Assembly (NCBI GenBank): GCA_018365455.1
Contig: JAGZJZ010000017.1
Coordinates: forward strand, 72,552 to 136,551
Direction of reading: 5' to 3'
Length of the DNA stretch: 64,000 nt
DNA from: Clostridiales bacterium
GTDB lineage: Bacteria; Bacillota; Clostridia; Lachnospirales; Lachnospiraceae
Shown here: piece by piece, positions 54,965 to 63,884 of the stretch
Layout: every line of letters starts with the position of its first letter
Numbering within the stretch: the first letter of the stretch is position 1
Notes under the pieces: model-generated
Databases searched by the model: none
What the model was told of the DNA's origin: nothing
What the model saw: only the letters and a program-made list of their open reading frames with translations
Program-made: the position numbers and the translations under genes

Positions 54965-55693
54965 TTATTTTTGATTTCTCATTCCATGTTTGATAATCCA
55001 TTCCTGTGCTTTGCCGGAAGGTGTTTTTCGCCACTGTGCAATGATATGTTCCGCCTTCTGTGGAGCTTCCTTGTATAAGTCATTCAAATTATTGCCGACA
55101 CTTTTTTGCACAAACTTTTCCGGATCGTCTTTTAAATTAGTAAGAATTTCAGTATACCGTTCAAACTCATCCAACGCGGCATGCAGTTTTATGCCCCAGG
55201 GTAAACGAATACGAACTCCCTCACTGGCAAGCCTTCGCACGTGGACGTTATCATCATGTGTCCATATGATCAGCTCGTCCATTACTTCTGCGGGATGCCC
55301 TTTTAGCAAAGGACGGATAGCAAACTCACCAGTAAACCGTTTTGTCAATTCTTTCAGGAAATCCAGTGATACCTTCCAGTTTTCATTTCCGTTTCGTTCA
55401 ACATATCTGCCAATAGGCCAAAGCCACCATCCAAAGTTAAACATTCCTTCCGGCTTGGACAATTCGGGGCCCAGCAGTTCATAAAAAGCCTGAATATTTT
55501 CTACATAATCATTACCCATGCTTTTTTCCATGGCATCTGCAATACAGTCAAATCTGGCGTATAATTCTTTGTCGTCAAGATGTCCGATTATGTCTCTGCA
55601 AAAGTTCTGCGAGTTGAAGTGGGGCATTACAGAGGACAGTGCAGAAGAAAGTTCCAGTACATATTCGTCGTTGTAATGCTCTTTGTGCTTCAT
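54965..55693 (-). CDS. AlkC-like DNA alkylation repair protein (HEAT-like)
   Basis: 242 residues, nearly all helical. The AlkC signatures are VRRLASEGVRIRLPWG and FVQKSVGNNLNDLYKEAP. AlkC and AlkD glycosylases excise N3- and N7-alkyl purines without base flipping. It heads the operon and lies directly behind the TetR-type promoter, so repair is induced by the TetR ligand. A ribosome binding site AGGAGG is present. Confidence 0.82.
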   Translation of the reverse strand: MKHKEHYNDEYVLELSSALSSVMPHFNSQNFCRDIIGHLDDKELYARFDCIADAMEKSMGNDYVENIQAFYELLGPELSKPEGMFNFGWWLWPIGRYVERNGNENWKVSLDFLKELTKRFTGEFAIRPLLKGHPAEVMDELIIWTHDDNVHVRRLASEGVRIRLPWGIKLHAALDEFERYTEILTNLKDDPEKFVQKSVGNNLNDLYKEAPQKAEHIIAQWRKTPSGKAQEWIIKHGMRNQK

Positions 55694-55724
55694 ATGTATT
55701 ACCTCCTTTTTAATCTTTTGTTTT

Positions 55725-55754
55725 ATATTAACATACGTACAGTCTGTACGTCAA
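55725..55754 (-). promoter_or_regulatory. Promoter and perfect operator of the alkylation-repair operon
   Basis: On the minus strand TTGACG (55749-55754) and TAATAT (55725-55730) are 18 nt apart. Inside and overlapping the spacer is ACGTACAG-T-CTGTACGT (55735-55751), a perfect 8-bp inverted repeat with a one-base centre. A repressor here would block polymerase. Confidence 0.85.
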
Positions 55755-55842
55755 ATTGTTTTTTGAGAATTTATAATGTGGACTGGAAGACGGGGGAAGT
55801 AGGATTGCGGAGTCTGGAAAATGAGTGAAAAAACACAAATAT

Positions 55843-55895
55843 TACATTTCATACACGGCAGATACATTTCAAATTAAATTTATATTTGATAGAAT
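55843..55895 (+). promoter_or_regulatory. Activator-dependent promoter of the second sugar ABC operon
   Basis: TAGAAT at 55890-55895; TACATTTCAAA starts 27 nt upstream (55863), and a second TACATTTCA lies 20 bp further upstream (55843). The -35 is not a consensus. The layout matches those at 27.1 and 33.8 kb. Confidence 0.7.
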
Positions 55896-55958
55896 ATATA
55901 TACATAACATGAAACAGAAAAGAAACAGAAAAAGATGAAATGTAAAGGAGAAGATAGT

Positions 55959-57365
55959 ATGAAAAAAAGGTTAATTGTAAAATTTTTATCGATGGCAGTT
56001 GCAGCATCAATGATGGCAGCAGGCTGCGGTGCTGCTACAGAAACTTCGGAATCGAAAGAGTCAAAAGAATCTGCCAATAGCAGCGAGTCAGTATCAAAAG
56101 AATCTGCACCTGGAACAGAAAATAGTGATCAGACGCAAGCAGCCGGAGAGAAAAGCGAGGGTGATATCCCGTCGGAATTGACACTGTATACCTATTATGC
56201 AGACAGTGCAATCGAACAAGTTGACAGAGCGCTGGAGATTATGAAGGAGACGTATCCGGATTTAAAGATTAATATTGAACATCGAACAGATTCAGATGGA
56301 AGTGTCCTGAAAACAAGAGCAGCAGTTGGAGAATTACCGGATATCTTTGAATGCACAGGCCAGTTAACGGATCTGTTGGTAAAATCAGGTGATCTGGCAG
56401 AATTAGATTCCGTTATAGAAGAGACGGGCTTTTTCGACCAGTATATGGACGGTAATTTTGAGGTGAAAAAATCAGCGGACGGACATTATTACGCGATTTC
56501 ATCGACTATTCCGGAGTGTTGTCTGATGTTCTATAACAAAGAAGTTTTTGCCAGACTCGGACTGAGTGAACCGAAAAATTACGATGAATTTAAAACGGTG
56601 GTTGAAAAGTTAAGCGGGGATGGCATTATACCTTTGGCTCTGTTTGCACAGCAGAAATGGCCGGGGCTTCAGATGTTTGATATGGCAGTGATAGGAGAGG
56701 GCCAGCCGCTTGGCATTACCGGATTGGATGACGGAACTGCGAAGGTAACAGATCCCGAATATCTGGCGGCAGCAAAGAAGCTGTCTGAAGTGGTTTCCAT
56801 GGGCTTGATCGGCAAAGGTGCTTTAAATACAAATGCCAGCCAGGCATTTGAGTTACTGGAGACCGGACAGGCAGGAATGCTTGTAAATGGCAGTTGGTTC
56901 TTTAATGATGCGGCAGTTGGTGGATACGGAGATAAGATCGGTTATTTTGAATATAATCCCTTTACGGACGCAGGAAAAGAGGAAGCGACTCATTGGACTA
57001 AATCCGGCGGAACCGGTGCAATGGGAGGCTATGGTGTAAGTGCAAAAGGAAAGTATGTGGAATATTCGAAAAAGGTGTTGATATCGTTTTTAGAAGCAAG
57101 AGACATAGCTAATGCAGAACTTGGTTCTCTCAGTGTACGTAAAGAGCCGGTAAAACCGCTGGAACCAAGAGCAGAATCTTACCAGGCTTATGCAGACAGC
57201 CTTGATAAAATCCAATCGACAACGAAATATGAATGGGCTTTGAACAATCAGGAATTGATTACCGGTCTTGAGGATGCCTGCGAATTGCTGCTGACTGGAT
57301 TGAGTACGCCGGAAGAATATATCGCGGATCTTGAGGAACGTATATTTATGGCACTAGGAGAATAA
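55959..57365 (+). CDS. Sugar ABC transporter substrate-binding lipoprotein (second operon)
   Basis: 468 residues with a lipoprotein signal (lipobox AAGC) and a serine/glutamate-rich linker (about 25-70) before the solute-binding fold. The ATG at 55959 follows AAAGGAG; an earlier in-frame start at 55935 is less likely. It captures a sugar and feeds the two permeases next to it. It is only distantly like the first operon's binding protein. Confidence 0.92.
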   Translation: MKKRLIVKFLSMAVAASMMAAGCGAATETSESKESKESANSSESVSKESAPGTENSDQTQAAGEKSEGDIPSELTLYTYYADSAIEQVDRALEIMKETYPDLKINIEHRTDSDGSVLKTRAAVGELPDIFECTGQLTDLLVKSGDLAELDSVIEETGFFDQYMDGNFEVKKSADGHYYAISSTIPECCLMFYNKEVFARLGLSEPKNYDEFKTVVEKLSGDGIIPLALFAQQKWPGLQMFDMAVIGEGQPLGITGLDDGTAKVTDPEYLAAAKKLSEVVSMGLIGKGALNTNASQAFELLETGQAGMLVNGSWFFNDAAVGGYGDKIGYFEYNPFTDAGKEEATHWTKSGGTGAMGGYGVSAKGKYVEYSKKVLISFLEARDIANAELGSLSVRKEPVKPLEPRAESYQAYADSLDKIQSTTKYEWALNNQELITGLEDACELLLTGLSTPEEYIADLEERIFMALGE

Positions 57366-57397
57366 TTCAGGGGAATTTCCAGGGAAGAAAGGGGAAG

Positions 57398-58285
57398 ATG
57401 ATGAATCCGTTATTTAAAAAGAAAAAGGCTGCCATGTGTCTGTTTGTTGCCCCGGTTGTAATTTTATTTTCCATAATTATCGTAATTCCTCTCATACAAT
57501 CCGCGGCAATGAGTTTCACGGAGTGGGATGGCATCAATAAAGCTGTTTTTAATGGAGTGAATAATTATAAACGTCTTTTTGCATCCAGAGATCTAAAGGT
57601 TTCCATACGGAACAGCCTTTTATATTCGGCGATATTGACTGTATATCAAATTGGTATTGGAACACTCCTTGCATATTTTATTGTGAATTTTAAGATTAAA
57701 GGGAAGCGGTTTTTTAAAGATATATATTTCTTCCCGGTTCTGTTGTCCGTATCTGTTGTGGCTCAGCTTTGGATTTCAATCTACCATGGGGATTTTGGGT
57801 TAGTGAATCAGCTTTCTGGTTTATTAGGATCAGACTGGAAGCAGAACTGGCTCAATGAGCCGGTAAAAGGGATTGTTGCGATTGTGATAGCAGAGTCCTG
57901 GAAGGGAATGGGGTATCATATGCTGATTATCTATGCAGCAATGAAAAATGTTCCTGCTGTATATTATGAGGCGTCATTTATTGATGGAGCAGATAAGAAA
58001 CAGCAATTCTTTCATATCACCCTGCCCTTAACGGTATCTACTATTAAAGTCAGTGTGGTTATGTGTATTACTTATGGATTCCGGGCATTTGAAATGATCT
58101 ATCTGATGACTGGCGGAGGTCCCGGCAATTCCAGCTATACGATGCCAATTATGATGTATAAGGCTTTATTCAGTCTGCAGAAATATGGTTATGGAAGTGC
58201 GATTGCAGTAGTTATTGTGGTGATTTGTGTAGGGATGATGCTTATTATTAATAAATTGACAGAACGATTTGATGTACAGTATTAA
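57398..58285 (+). CDS. Sugar ABC transporter permease 1 (second operon)
   Basis: 295 residues, six membrane helices, with the EAA loop EASFIDGADKKQQFFHITLP. An AAGGGG site precedes two adjacent ATG codons (57398 and 57401). No ATPase gene follows, as in the first operon. Confidence 0.92.
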   Translation: MMNPLFKKKKAAMCLFVAPVVILFSIIIVIPLIQSAAMSFTEWDGINKAVFNGVNNYKRLFASRDLKVSIRNSLLYSAILTVYQIGIGTLLAYFIVNFKIKGKRFFKDIYFFPVLLSVSVVAQLWISIYHGDFGLVNQLSGLLGSDWKQNWLNEPVKGIVAIVIAESWKGMGYHMLIIYAAMKNVPAVYYEASFIDGADKKQQFFHITLPLTVSTIKVSVVMCITYGFRAFEMIYLMTGGGPGNSSYTMPIMMYKALFSLQKYGYGSAIAVVIVVICVGMMLIINKLTERFDVQY

Positions 58286-58303
58286 CCGATTTGGAGGTAT
58301 GGC

Positions 58304-59155
58304 ATGAAGAAGATAAGATCTTCTGAGAGAAAAATAAAATCTTCCAGGATCATCGTATATACCATAATGATTCTCTATGGGGCGATATGTCTGTATCCGG
58401 TTATCTGGATGGGATTTTATTCATTGAAGAATAATGAAGAAATATTTGTAACGAATCCGTTTGGTCCGCCAATTGTTCCCCAATGGGGAAATTATATCAA
58501 AGCAGTCACACAGTTTGATATTCTCTTATATTTTAAAAACAGCATCTGGGTCTCACTGGCGGCAATGTTTCTGGGAATCCTGTTTTGTCTGATGTTTACA
58601 TATGTTGTGTCCAGAGTGCGGGTTCGCACTACGAAAGCACTGCATTCCATGGTAATAGCCGGAATGTTTATACCCATACAGGCAGTGATGACACCTCTGG
58701 TTGTTATGGTGAAAAATCTACATTTGACAAATACATTGTGGTCTTTGATTGTGCCCTATGTTGCGCTAAGCTTTCCGTTTGGGGTGATGGTTCTCTATGG
58801 TTTTTACCGAAGCCTGCCGATTGAACTGGAGGAGTCGGCTTACATAGAAGGAGCGGGTTTTTGTAAAACCTATTTTCACATCATATTGCCCCAGATGAAA
58901 TCAGCGGTCTCCGTGTTGATCATTTATCAGTTTATATCCCACTGGAATGAATTTAGCCTGGCATTAATTTTAATTACTAAAAATGAGCTGAAAACACTGC
59001 CACTGGGGCTGGCGGGCTTTTATGGGCAGTTCTCTACGGACTGGGGACCGGTTGGAGCGGCACTGGTGATAGCAAGTTTCCCGGTTATAATATTGTATGT
59101 ATTTTTCAGCAATAAAGTAAGTGATGCAATGGCTTTTTCTGGAATGAAAAATTAA
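58304..59155 (+). CDS. Sugar ABC transporter permease 2 (second operon)
   Basis: 283 residues with six membrane helices and the EAA loop ESAYIEGAGFCKTYFHIILP. GGAGG is well placed before the ATG. It completes the channel. Confidence 0.92.
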   Translation: MKKIRSSERKIKSSRIIVYTIMILYGAICLYPVIWMGFYSLKNNEEIFVTNPFGPPIVPQWGNYIKAVTQFDILLYFKNSIWVSLAAMFLGILFCLMFTYVVSRVRVRTTKALHSMVIAGMFIPIQAVMTPLVVMVKNLHLTNTLWSLIVPYVALSFPFGVMVLYGFYRSLPIELEESAYIEGAGFCKTYFHIILPQMKSAVSVLIIYQFISHWNEFSLALILITKNELKTLPLGLAGFYGQFSTDWGPVGAALVIASFPVIILYVFFSNKVSDAMAFSGMKN

Positions 59156-59314
59156 ATTCATTGTCGGGATATATCAATCCCTTTATAATATTAGATGATA
59201 TGAACTTGCATGATCAGGAATGTATGGGAGTGTATTTGACATTGCCGGTACAAGAGTCTGTTTTAACATGTTCTTGTACGGTTAATATCGCTAAAATTTA
59301 AATGGAGGGAATGG
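59156..59314. other. Intergenic region with inverted repeat
   Basis: GTACAAGA (59248-59255) pairs perfectly with TCTTGTAC (59272-59279), with 16 nt between. No T run follows, so it may be an attenuator or operator ahead of the kinase gene. Confidence 0.5.
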
Positions 59315-61099
59315 ATGAAAAAGAGATTACAAAATATGATGATTCAACAGAGAATCAGCTATTCTTTTATTATATTCTTTACGGTTTTCGCCGTATGTGT
59401 GATCATAGGGCTGCGAGGAATATATAAAGAGCAGATGTACGAAAAACTTATTCAGGGAAGGCGTTATGAAGATAATCTGATCGTGCAGCAAATAGGGATG
59501 CTGTCAACGAATCTGAATAGCTGCTGCAATAGTGTCATAGTGAATTTAAACAATACCACAGGTCTGAAGAAAAGTAATTCGCTGTACCCGGATTTATATG
59601 ACAGTAGAGCCAAACAGACCATATTAAATATTATTGAAAATAGTTTCCTCATGTTTCCGGATGTCAGTCAGATTGCTGTATTGTATCGCAATGGTGATCT
59701 TTATCAGAAGGATCGAAACCGTTCTTATATCTTTTCGGACCGTAATGACGATTTGATCCAGCAGTTTGACTCCATGGGAATATCCACAACCGGACAATGG
59801 TATTATTCTTTGCAAATGGAATCAGCCTTTTCAGAATTCAGCCTGCATTATGTAAAAACGCTGCGGGATGTTAAGGAGAACATAGATATTGGTTATGTGA
59901 TATTGGAATTGGATGAGCAAAATATATATGATATTTATCGAAATAAAAATAGCAGTGAGGACGTGGAGTTTTATTTACTGGATTATAATCAGATGGTGAT
60001 TTCCAGCGATGACCGGGATGCCATGAGCGGTATAAAAGCGATAGCAGATTATGATTCACAACTGGACTATTCAAAAAATATAATTGCTGATTTAGATAAA
60101 AAAATGTCTGATACTAAAAAATATTACAGCAGCGAATATCAGGTAAATGAATTATGGAATCTGGTCTCTGTTTTAGATGTGAAATCAATGCTATCCGATG
60201 TAAATAATATTACCATTGTGATCGTTGGTATCAGTATGGTTTTGCTTATGATATTTTATATGCTGACAATTATGATCGCGAGACATATAGCCGGACCAAT
60301 CTCGGCATTGTCAGATCATATGAGAAAATTCACGAAATCTCTGCCGGAGAAGCTGCCGGACATGGATACGCATAATGAAGAAGGGATACTGATATCCAGC
60401 TTCAACCAGATGGTGGATATGAACCAGCAGTTATTTGCAGATATCACAAACGAGAAGAAGGAAAAAAGACAGTTAGAACTGGCACTTTTGCAGGCTCAGA
60501 TAAAACCGCATTTTTTATATAATACATTAGATACCATATTTTGTCTGAATAATATGAACCGTCATGTGGATGCCAGCCGGATGATTAAATTGCTTGCCGG
60601 ATATTACCGGCTGGTTCTCAATAAAGGTCTGGATCTGGTATGGCTTGACCAGGAACTGGATGCTCTGCAGAAGTATCTGGATATCCAAACGGTCCGTTAT
60701 CAGGAAAGCCTGAGCTATTCCATTGCCATGCCGGAAGAATTAAGTGCTTTACATATCCCCAAATTAACCTTGCAGCCACTGGTGGAAAATGCAATTTACC
60801 ATGGAATCAAACCCCGGAATGGAAAAGGGCATATATTGATCACCGGAGAATTGGAGGAAGATTGGGCTTACATCCGTGTGATCGATGATGGAATTGGACT
60901 GACAAAGGAAAAATTTGCACTGATATTATCCGGGGAGCAGCGAGAGACGGATTCAGAAAGCTTTGGATTAAAAAATGTGTCAGAACGCTTAAAGATTTTT
61001 TACGGTGAAGGAACCTGTATTCAGCTGGAGGATACCCCGCTTGGCACCTGTATTGTCCTGTGTATGAATTTAAAAAGGGGTGAAGATCATGAGTTATAA
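59315..61099 (+). CDS. YesM-type sensor histidine kinase (second pair)
   Basis: 594 residues: helix near 15-35, an extracellular region of about 250 residues, a second helix near 300-325, HAMP, then His_kinase (QIKPHFLYNTLD, H399) and HATPase_c (VIDDGIGLTKE, SFGLKNVSERL). It overlaps the regulator gene by 11 bp. It likely senses the sugar taken up by the transporter encoded just upstream. Confidence 0.92.
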   Translation: MKKRLQNMMIQQRISYSFIIFFTVFAVCVIIGLRGIYKEQMYEKLIQGRRYEDNLIVQQIGMLSTNLNSCCNSVIVNLNNTTGLKKSNSLYPDLYDSRAKQTILNIIENSFLMFPDVSQIAVLYRNGDLYQKDRNRSYIFSDRNDDLIQQFDSMGISTTGQWYYSLQMESAFSEFSLHYVKTLRDVKENIDIGYVILELDEQNIYDIYRNKNSSEDVEFYLLDYNQMVISSDDRDAMSGIKAIADYDSQLDYSKNIIADLDKKMSDTKKYYSSEYQVNELWNLVSVLDVKSMLSDVNNITIVIVGISMVLLMIFYMLTIMIARHIAGPISALSDHMRKFTKSLPEKLPDMDTHNEEGILISSFNQMVDMNQQLFADITNEKKEKRQLELALLQAQIKPHFLYNTLDTIFCLNNMNRHVDASRMIKLLAGYYRLVLNKGLDLVWLDQELDALQKYLDIQTVRYQESLSYSIAMPEELSALHIPKLTLQPLVENAIYHGIKPRNGKGHILITGELEEDWAYIRVIDDGIGLTKEKFALILSGEQRETDSESFGLKNVSERLKIFYGEGTCIQLEDTPLGTCIVLCMNLKRGEDHEL

Positions 61100-62624
61100 A
61101 GTGCTGTTGGTAGATGATGAGTGTATATACCTGGATTACCTGAGTCAGATTATAGATTGGGATTCCATGGAATGTTCCATCTGTGGTTATGCAAAAGACG
61201 GAGAAGAAGCGCTTCAGGTTATTCGAAAAGAAGTTCCGGATATTATTTTTATGGATATCAATATGTCCAGAATGAACGGTCTGGAAGCATGTGAGGCAAT
61301 TAAGTCATGGAGTCTGGAATCCAGGATCATCATTATGACGGCTTATGATGAATTTTCCTTTGCACATCAGGCGATTAAACTCAATGTGTTTGATTATCTT
61401 TTAAAACCTTTTGACGGTGAAGAACTGCAGGAGGCACTGAACAAATGTATCGAAGACATTGAGACAGCAAAGAAAAATAAACAGATGCAGCAGGAGTTAT
61501 TTCTAAGGGGGATTATTGAATTCCAGCCGGATCTGGATATTTTAAATGAGGAAATAGCCCAGACCAGTTCACCTTCACTTGTTGCCGTGATCAAAATAAG
61601 AAAGGGTTATGCGAATTATAATTTGTCAGTAATTCGAAATCTGTTGCATCATTATCTGAACGGGATCGGTATTGAGAATTATTGCCTGCGAAATGATGGG
61701 AGCTGTATTACGCTTGTACATGTAATGAATTCCAGCGAAAGAACCATGGAGGAATTAAAAAGGAGGTATGCCCAGCTTCTGGGAGATGAGGGGGCATACA
61801 TGCTGGACTCAGTTGCCATGGGGAATATTGTGTCCGGACTGGAGCAATTACAGAATTCTTATAAACAGGCACAGATGGTTTATGAAAACAGTATCAAGTT
61901 AAATGAAAAAATAGCCTGCTTTAGTGATATCCAGAATTTAAACAAAGAAGTCACTTTTTACAGCACACAGGATGTTAATTTACTGATAAAGTATTTTGAA
62001 ATGAGAGAATATGCAAAGGTGGATACGATTATAGAAAAAATGTTTGGACTGTCGGATAACCAGATGTTTTCATTTCAATATGTGATTTCTATCTATCATG
62101 CACTTTCCATAGGCGTCCATTCATATTTTCATTATAATACAGAAAATCAGCTTTCGGATTATATGCAGACTCAAGAGAGTATCATTTCAGAATTAAAAGA
62201 TTGTTATTCCAGCCATCAGGTAAAAGACATCATTAAAAATTATGTATATGAAATGTTAACGGACTGCACTTATATCCAGATCACCAGCAAAAAAGAAATC
62301 TTAGTTACAAAAATTGAAAAATACTTACAGAACCATTACAGTGAAGCAAATTTATCTGTCAGCAACATAGCTGATAATTTATTTTTTGAAAACAGTTATA
62401 TTAGAAGAGTTTTCAAGACCCAGACAGGCAGGACAATTATGCAGAGACTGGAAGAGATCCGGATTGAAAAAGCCAAAGAACTATTGCGGGAAGAGCAATA
62501 CCGATGCAGTGAAGTTGCGGAGATGATCGGATTTTCAGATCAGTTTTATTTTAGCAAGCGGTTTAAGCTGTTTTGTAATTGTACACCATCTGAGTATCAG
62601 TCCGGAGTTATGCAAAGAAGGTAA
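61089..62624 (+). CDS. YesN-type response regulator (second pair)
   Basis: 511 residues from the ATG at 61089, eight bases after AGGGG. The receiver has D56 (FMDINMSRMNG) and LLKPF. The C-terminal AraC helix-turn-helix pair ends QFYFSKRFKLFCNCTPSEY. It is probably the activator of the second sugar operon through the TACAT-type element at 55.86 kb. Confidence 0.92.
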   Translation: MSYKVLLVDDECIYLDYLSQIIDWDSMECSICGYAKDGEEALQVIRKEVPDIIFMDINMSRMNGLEACEAIKSWSLESRIIIMTAYDEFSFAHQAIKLNVFDYLLKPFDGEELQEALNKCIEDIETAKKNKQMQQELFLRGIIEFQPDLDILNEEIAQTSSPSLVAVIKIRKGYANYNLSVIRNLLHHYLNGIGIENYCLRNDGSCITLVHVMNSSERTMEELKRRYAQLLGDEGAYMLDSVAMGNIVSGLEQLQNSYKQAQMVYENSIKLNEKIACFSDIQNLNKEVTFYSTQDVNLLIKYFEMREYAKVDTIIEKMFGLSDNQMFSFQYVISIYHALSIGVHSYFHYNTENQLSDYMQTQESIISELKDCYSSHQVKDIIKNYVYEMLTDCTYIQITSKKEILVTKIEKYLQNHYSEANLSVSNIADNLFFENSYIRRVFKTQTGRTIMQRLEEIRIEKAKELLREEQYRCSEVAEMIGFSDQFYFSKRFKLFCNCTPSEYQSGVMQRR

Positions 62625-62629
62625 ATTAA

Positions 62630-62724
62630 GCGGTATGCAAGGGTATAAGTGTGAAAGAAAACCTCTTTCACACTACTATTGGTGCAATACCGCAGACCTG
62701 TCTGCGGTATGCAAGGGGTATAAG
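62630..62724. repeat. Modular palindromic repeat, arrangement b-A-B (second locus)
   Basis: A partial B tail (62630-62647), an A hairpin (AGTGTGAAAG, 62648-62657, with CTTTCACACT, 62665-62674, perfect), then a full B unit: TACCGCAG (62688-62695), ACCTGT, CTGCGGTA (62702-62709), and a tail ending GTATAAG. B matches the copy at 8598-8633 over about 36 bases with few changes. Confidence 0.8.
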
Positions 62725-62755
62725 AATAAAATTTCGAAAAGCGGAGGAGTAAATC

Positions 62756-63832
62756 ATGTTATATTGTAATAATTGGGATAAGATAATGGAGCGGTACAAA
62801 GAGTATTGGGCATTGGAAAATCATGACCGCCCAATCTTAAGCATTCGGGCACCAAAGAAGCACACAGAAGGTAAAACAGAGCGCTTTCACGGCTCTTTAA
62901 AAGAACAGTGGATGGATACGGAGTATATGATAAAAAGCAATAACCGGGAAATGCAGAACACCTATTACGCAGGGGAGGCATTTCCGGTTCTAAATCCAAA
63001 TCTCGGCCCGGATTATTTTGCGGCATGTTATGGAACCGACCTTGCATTTGGAGCGGATACCAGCTGGTCCATACCATTTTTAAGGGATGAAGATGTTGAG
63101 GAATATCGTGGATTTGTCCTTCAAACCCAAAATGAGTATTACCGAAAAATGATAGAAATGACAAAAGCAGCGGTAGAAGACGGAAATGATAAATACTTAG
63201 TGGGAATTACGGATATACACCCGGGGCTGGATGGTTTGGTTTCCATGCGGGGACCTCAGGAACTCTGTATGGATACCTTGGATAATCCGGAGTTTATTAA
63301 AAAAGGAGCAATGGATCTGCTGGATGGATTTAAAATCATCTATGACGAGCTGTATGCATTAACGACATCCTTTCAGAAAGGCAGTACGAATTGGATGGGG
63401 ATCTGGCATGAGAGCAGATGGTATCCAACCTGTTGTGATTTTTCCTGTATGATATCAGAACAAATGTATGAAGAACTGGTGGTGGAAGAACTGGAAGAAG
63501 AACTGAAATTCTTAGATGCCAGCATCTATCATCTGGACGGACCGGATGCACTGAAGCATTTAGACCGTTTGTTGAAAATAGATGCGTTAAAGGGGATCCA
63601 ATGGGTGTATGGTGCAGGACAGCCTACGGCTTCACACTGGCTGGAAGTATTGCGAAGAATTCAGGATGCAGGGAAAATGATTCAGATTGATGTTAGACCG
63701 GAAGAGCTGGAAGTGATGCTTGAAAATCTGCGCCCGGAAGGTGTAATGTATACCATAAATGCAAATTCACAGGAGGATGCAGAAGAATTGTTACGAATAG
63801 CGTCGGGGTATAGGAAAAAGGTTTTCTGGTAG
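62756..63832 (+). CDS. UroD-like (uroporphyrinogen decarboxylase/methyltransferase fold) protein
   Basis: 358 residues with a UroD/MtaA-type TIM-barrel pattern: MERYKEYWALENHDRPILSI at the start, HLDGPDALKHLD and an ending GKMIQIDVRPEELE. The catalytic residues of true UroD are not evident, and the zinc motif of MtaA is not obvious either. It is unlikely to make heme. Such paralogues occur beside sugar transporters and corrinoid genes in gut Clostridia; no corrinoid protein is seen here. It has a GGAGG site. A role with the upstream sugar operon is an inference from position. Confidence 0.65.
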   Translation: MLYCNNWDKIMERYKEYWALENHDRPILSIRAPKKHTEGKTERFHGSLKEQWMDTEYMIKSNNREMQNTYYAGEAFPVLNPNLGPDYFAACYGTDLAFGADTSWSIPFLRDEDVEEYRGFVLQTQNEYYRKMIEMTKAAVEDGNDKYLVGITDIHPGLDGLVSMRGPQELCMDTLDNPEFIKKGAMDLLDGFKIIYDELYALTTSFQKGSTNWMGIWHESRWYPTCCDFSCMISEQMYEELVVEELEEELKFLDASIYHLDGPDALKHLDRLLKIDALKGIQWVYGAGQPTASHWLEVLRRIQDAGKMIQIDVRPEELEVMLENLRPEGVMYTINANSQEDAEELLRIASGYRKKVFW

Positions 63833-63884
63833 GAAAGATTATATTGGGGTTTTGCTGAGTAAGGACGCTTTGTAGATGTAGGTA

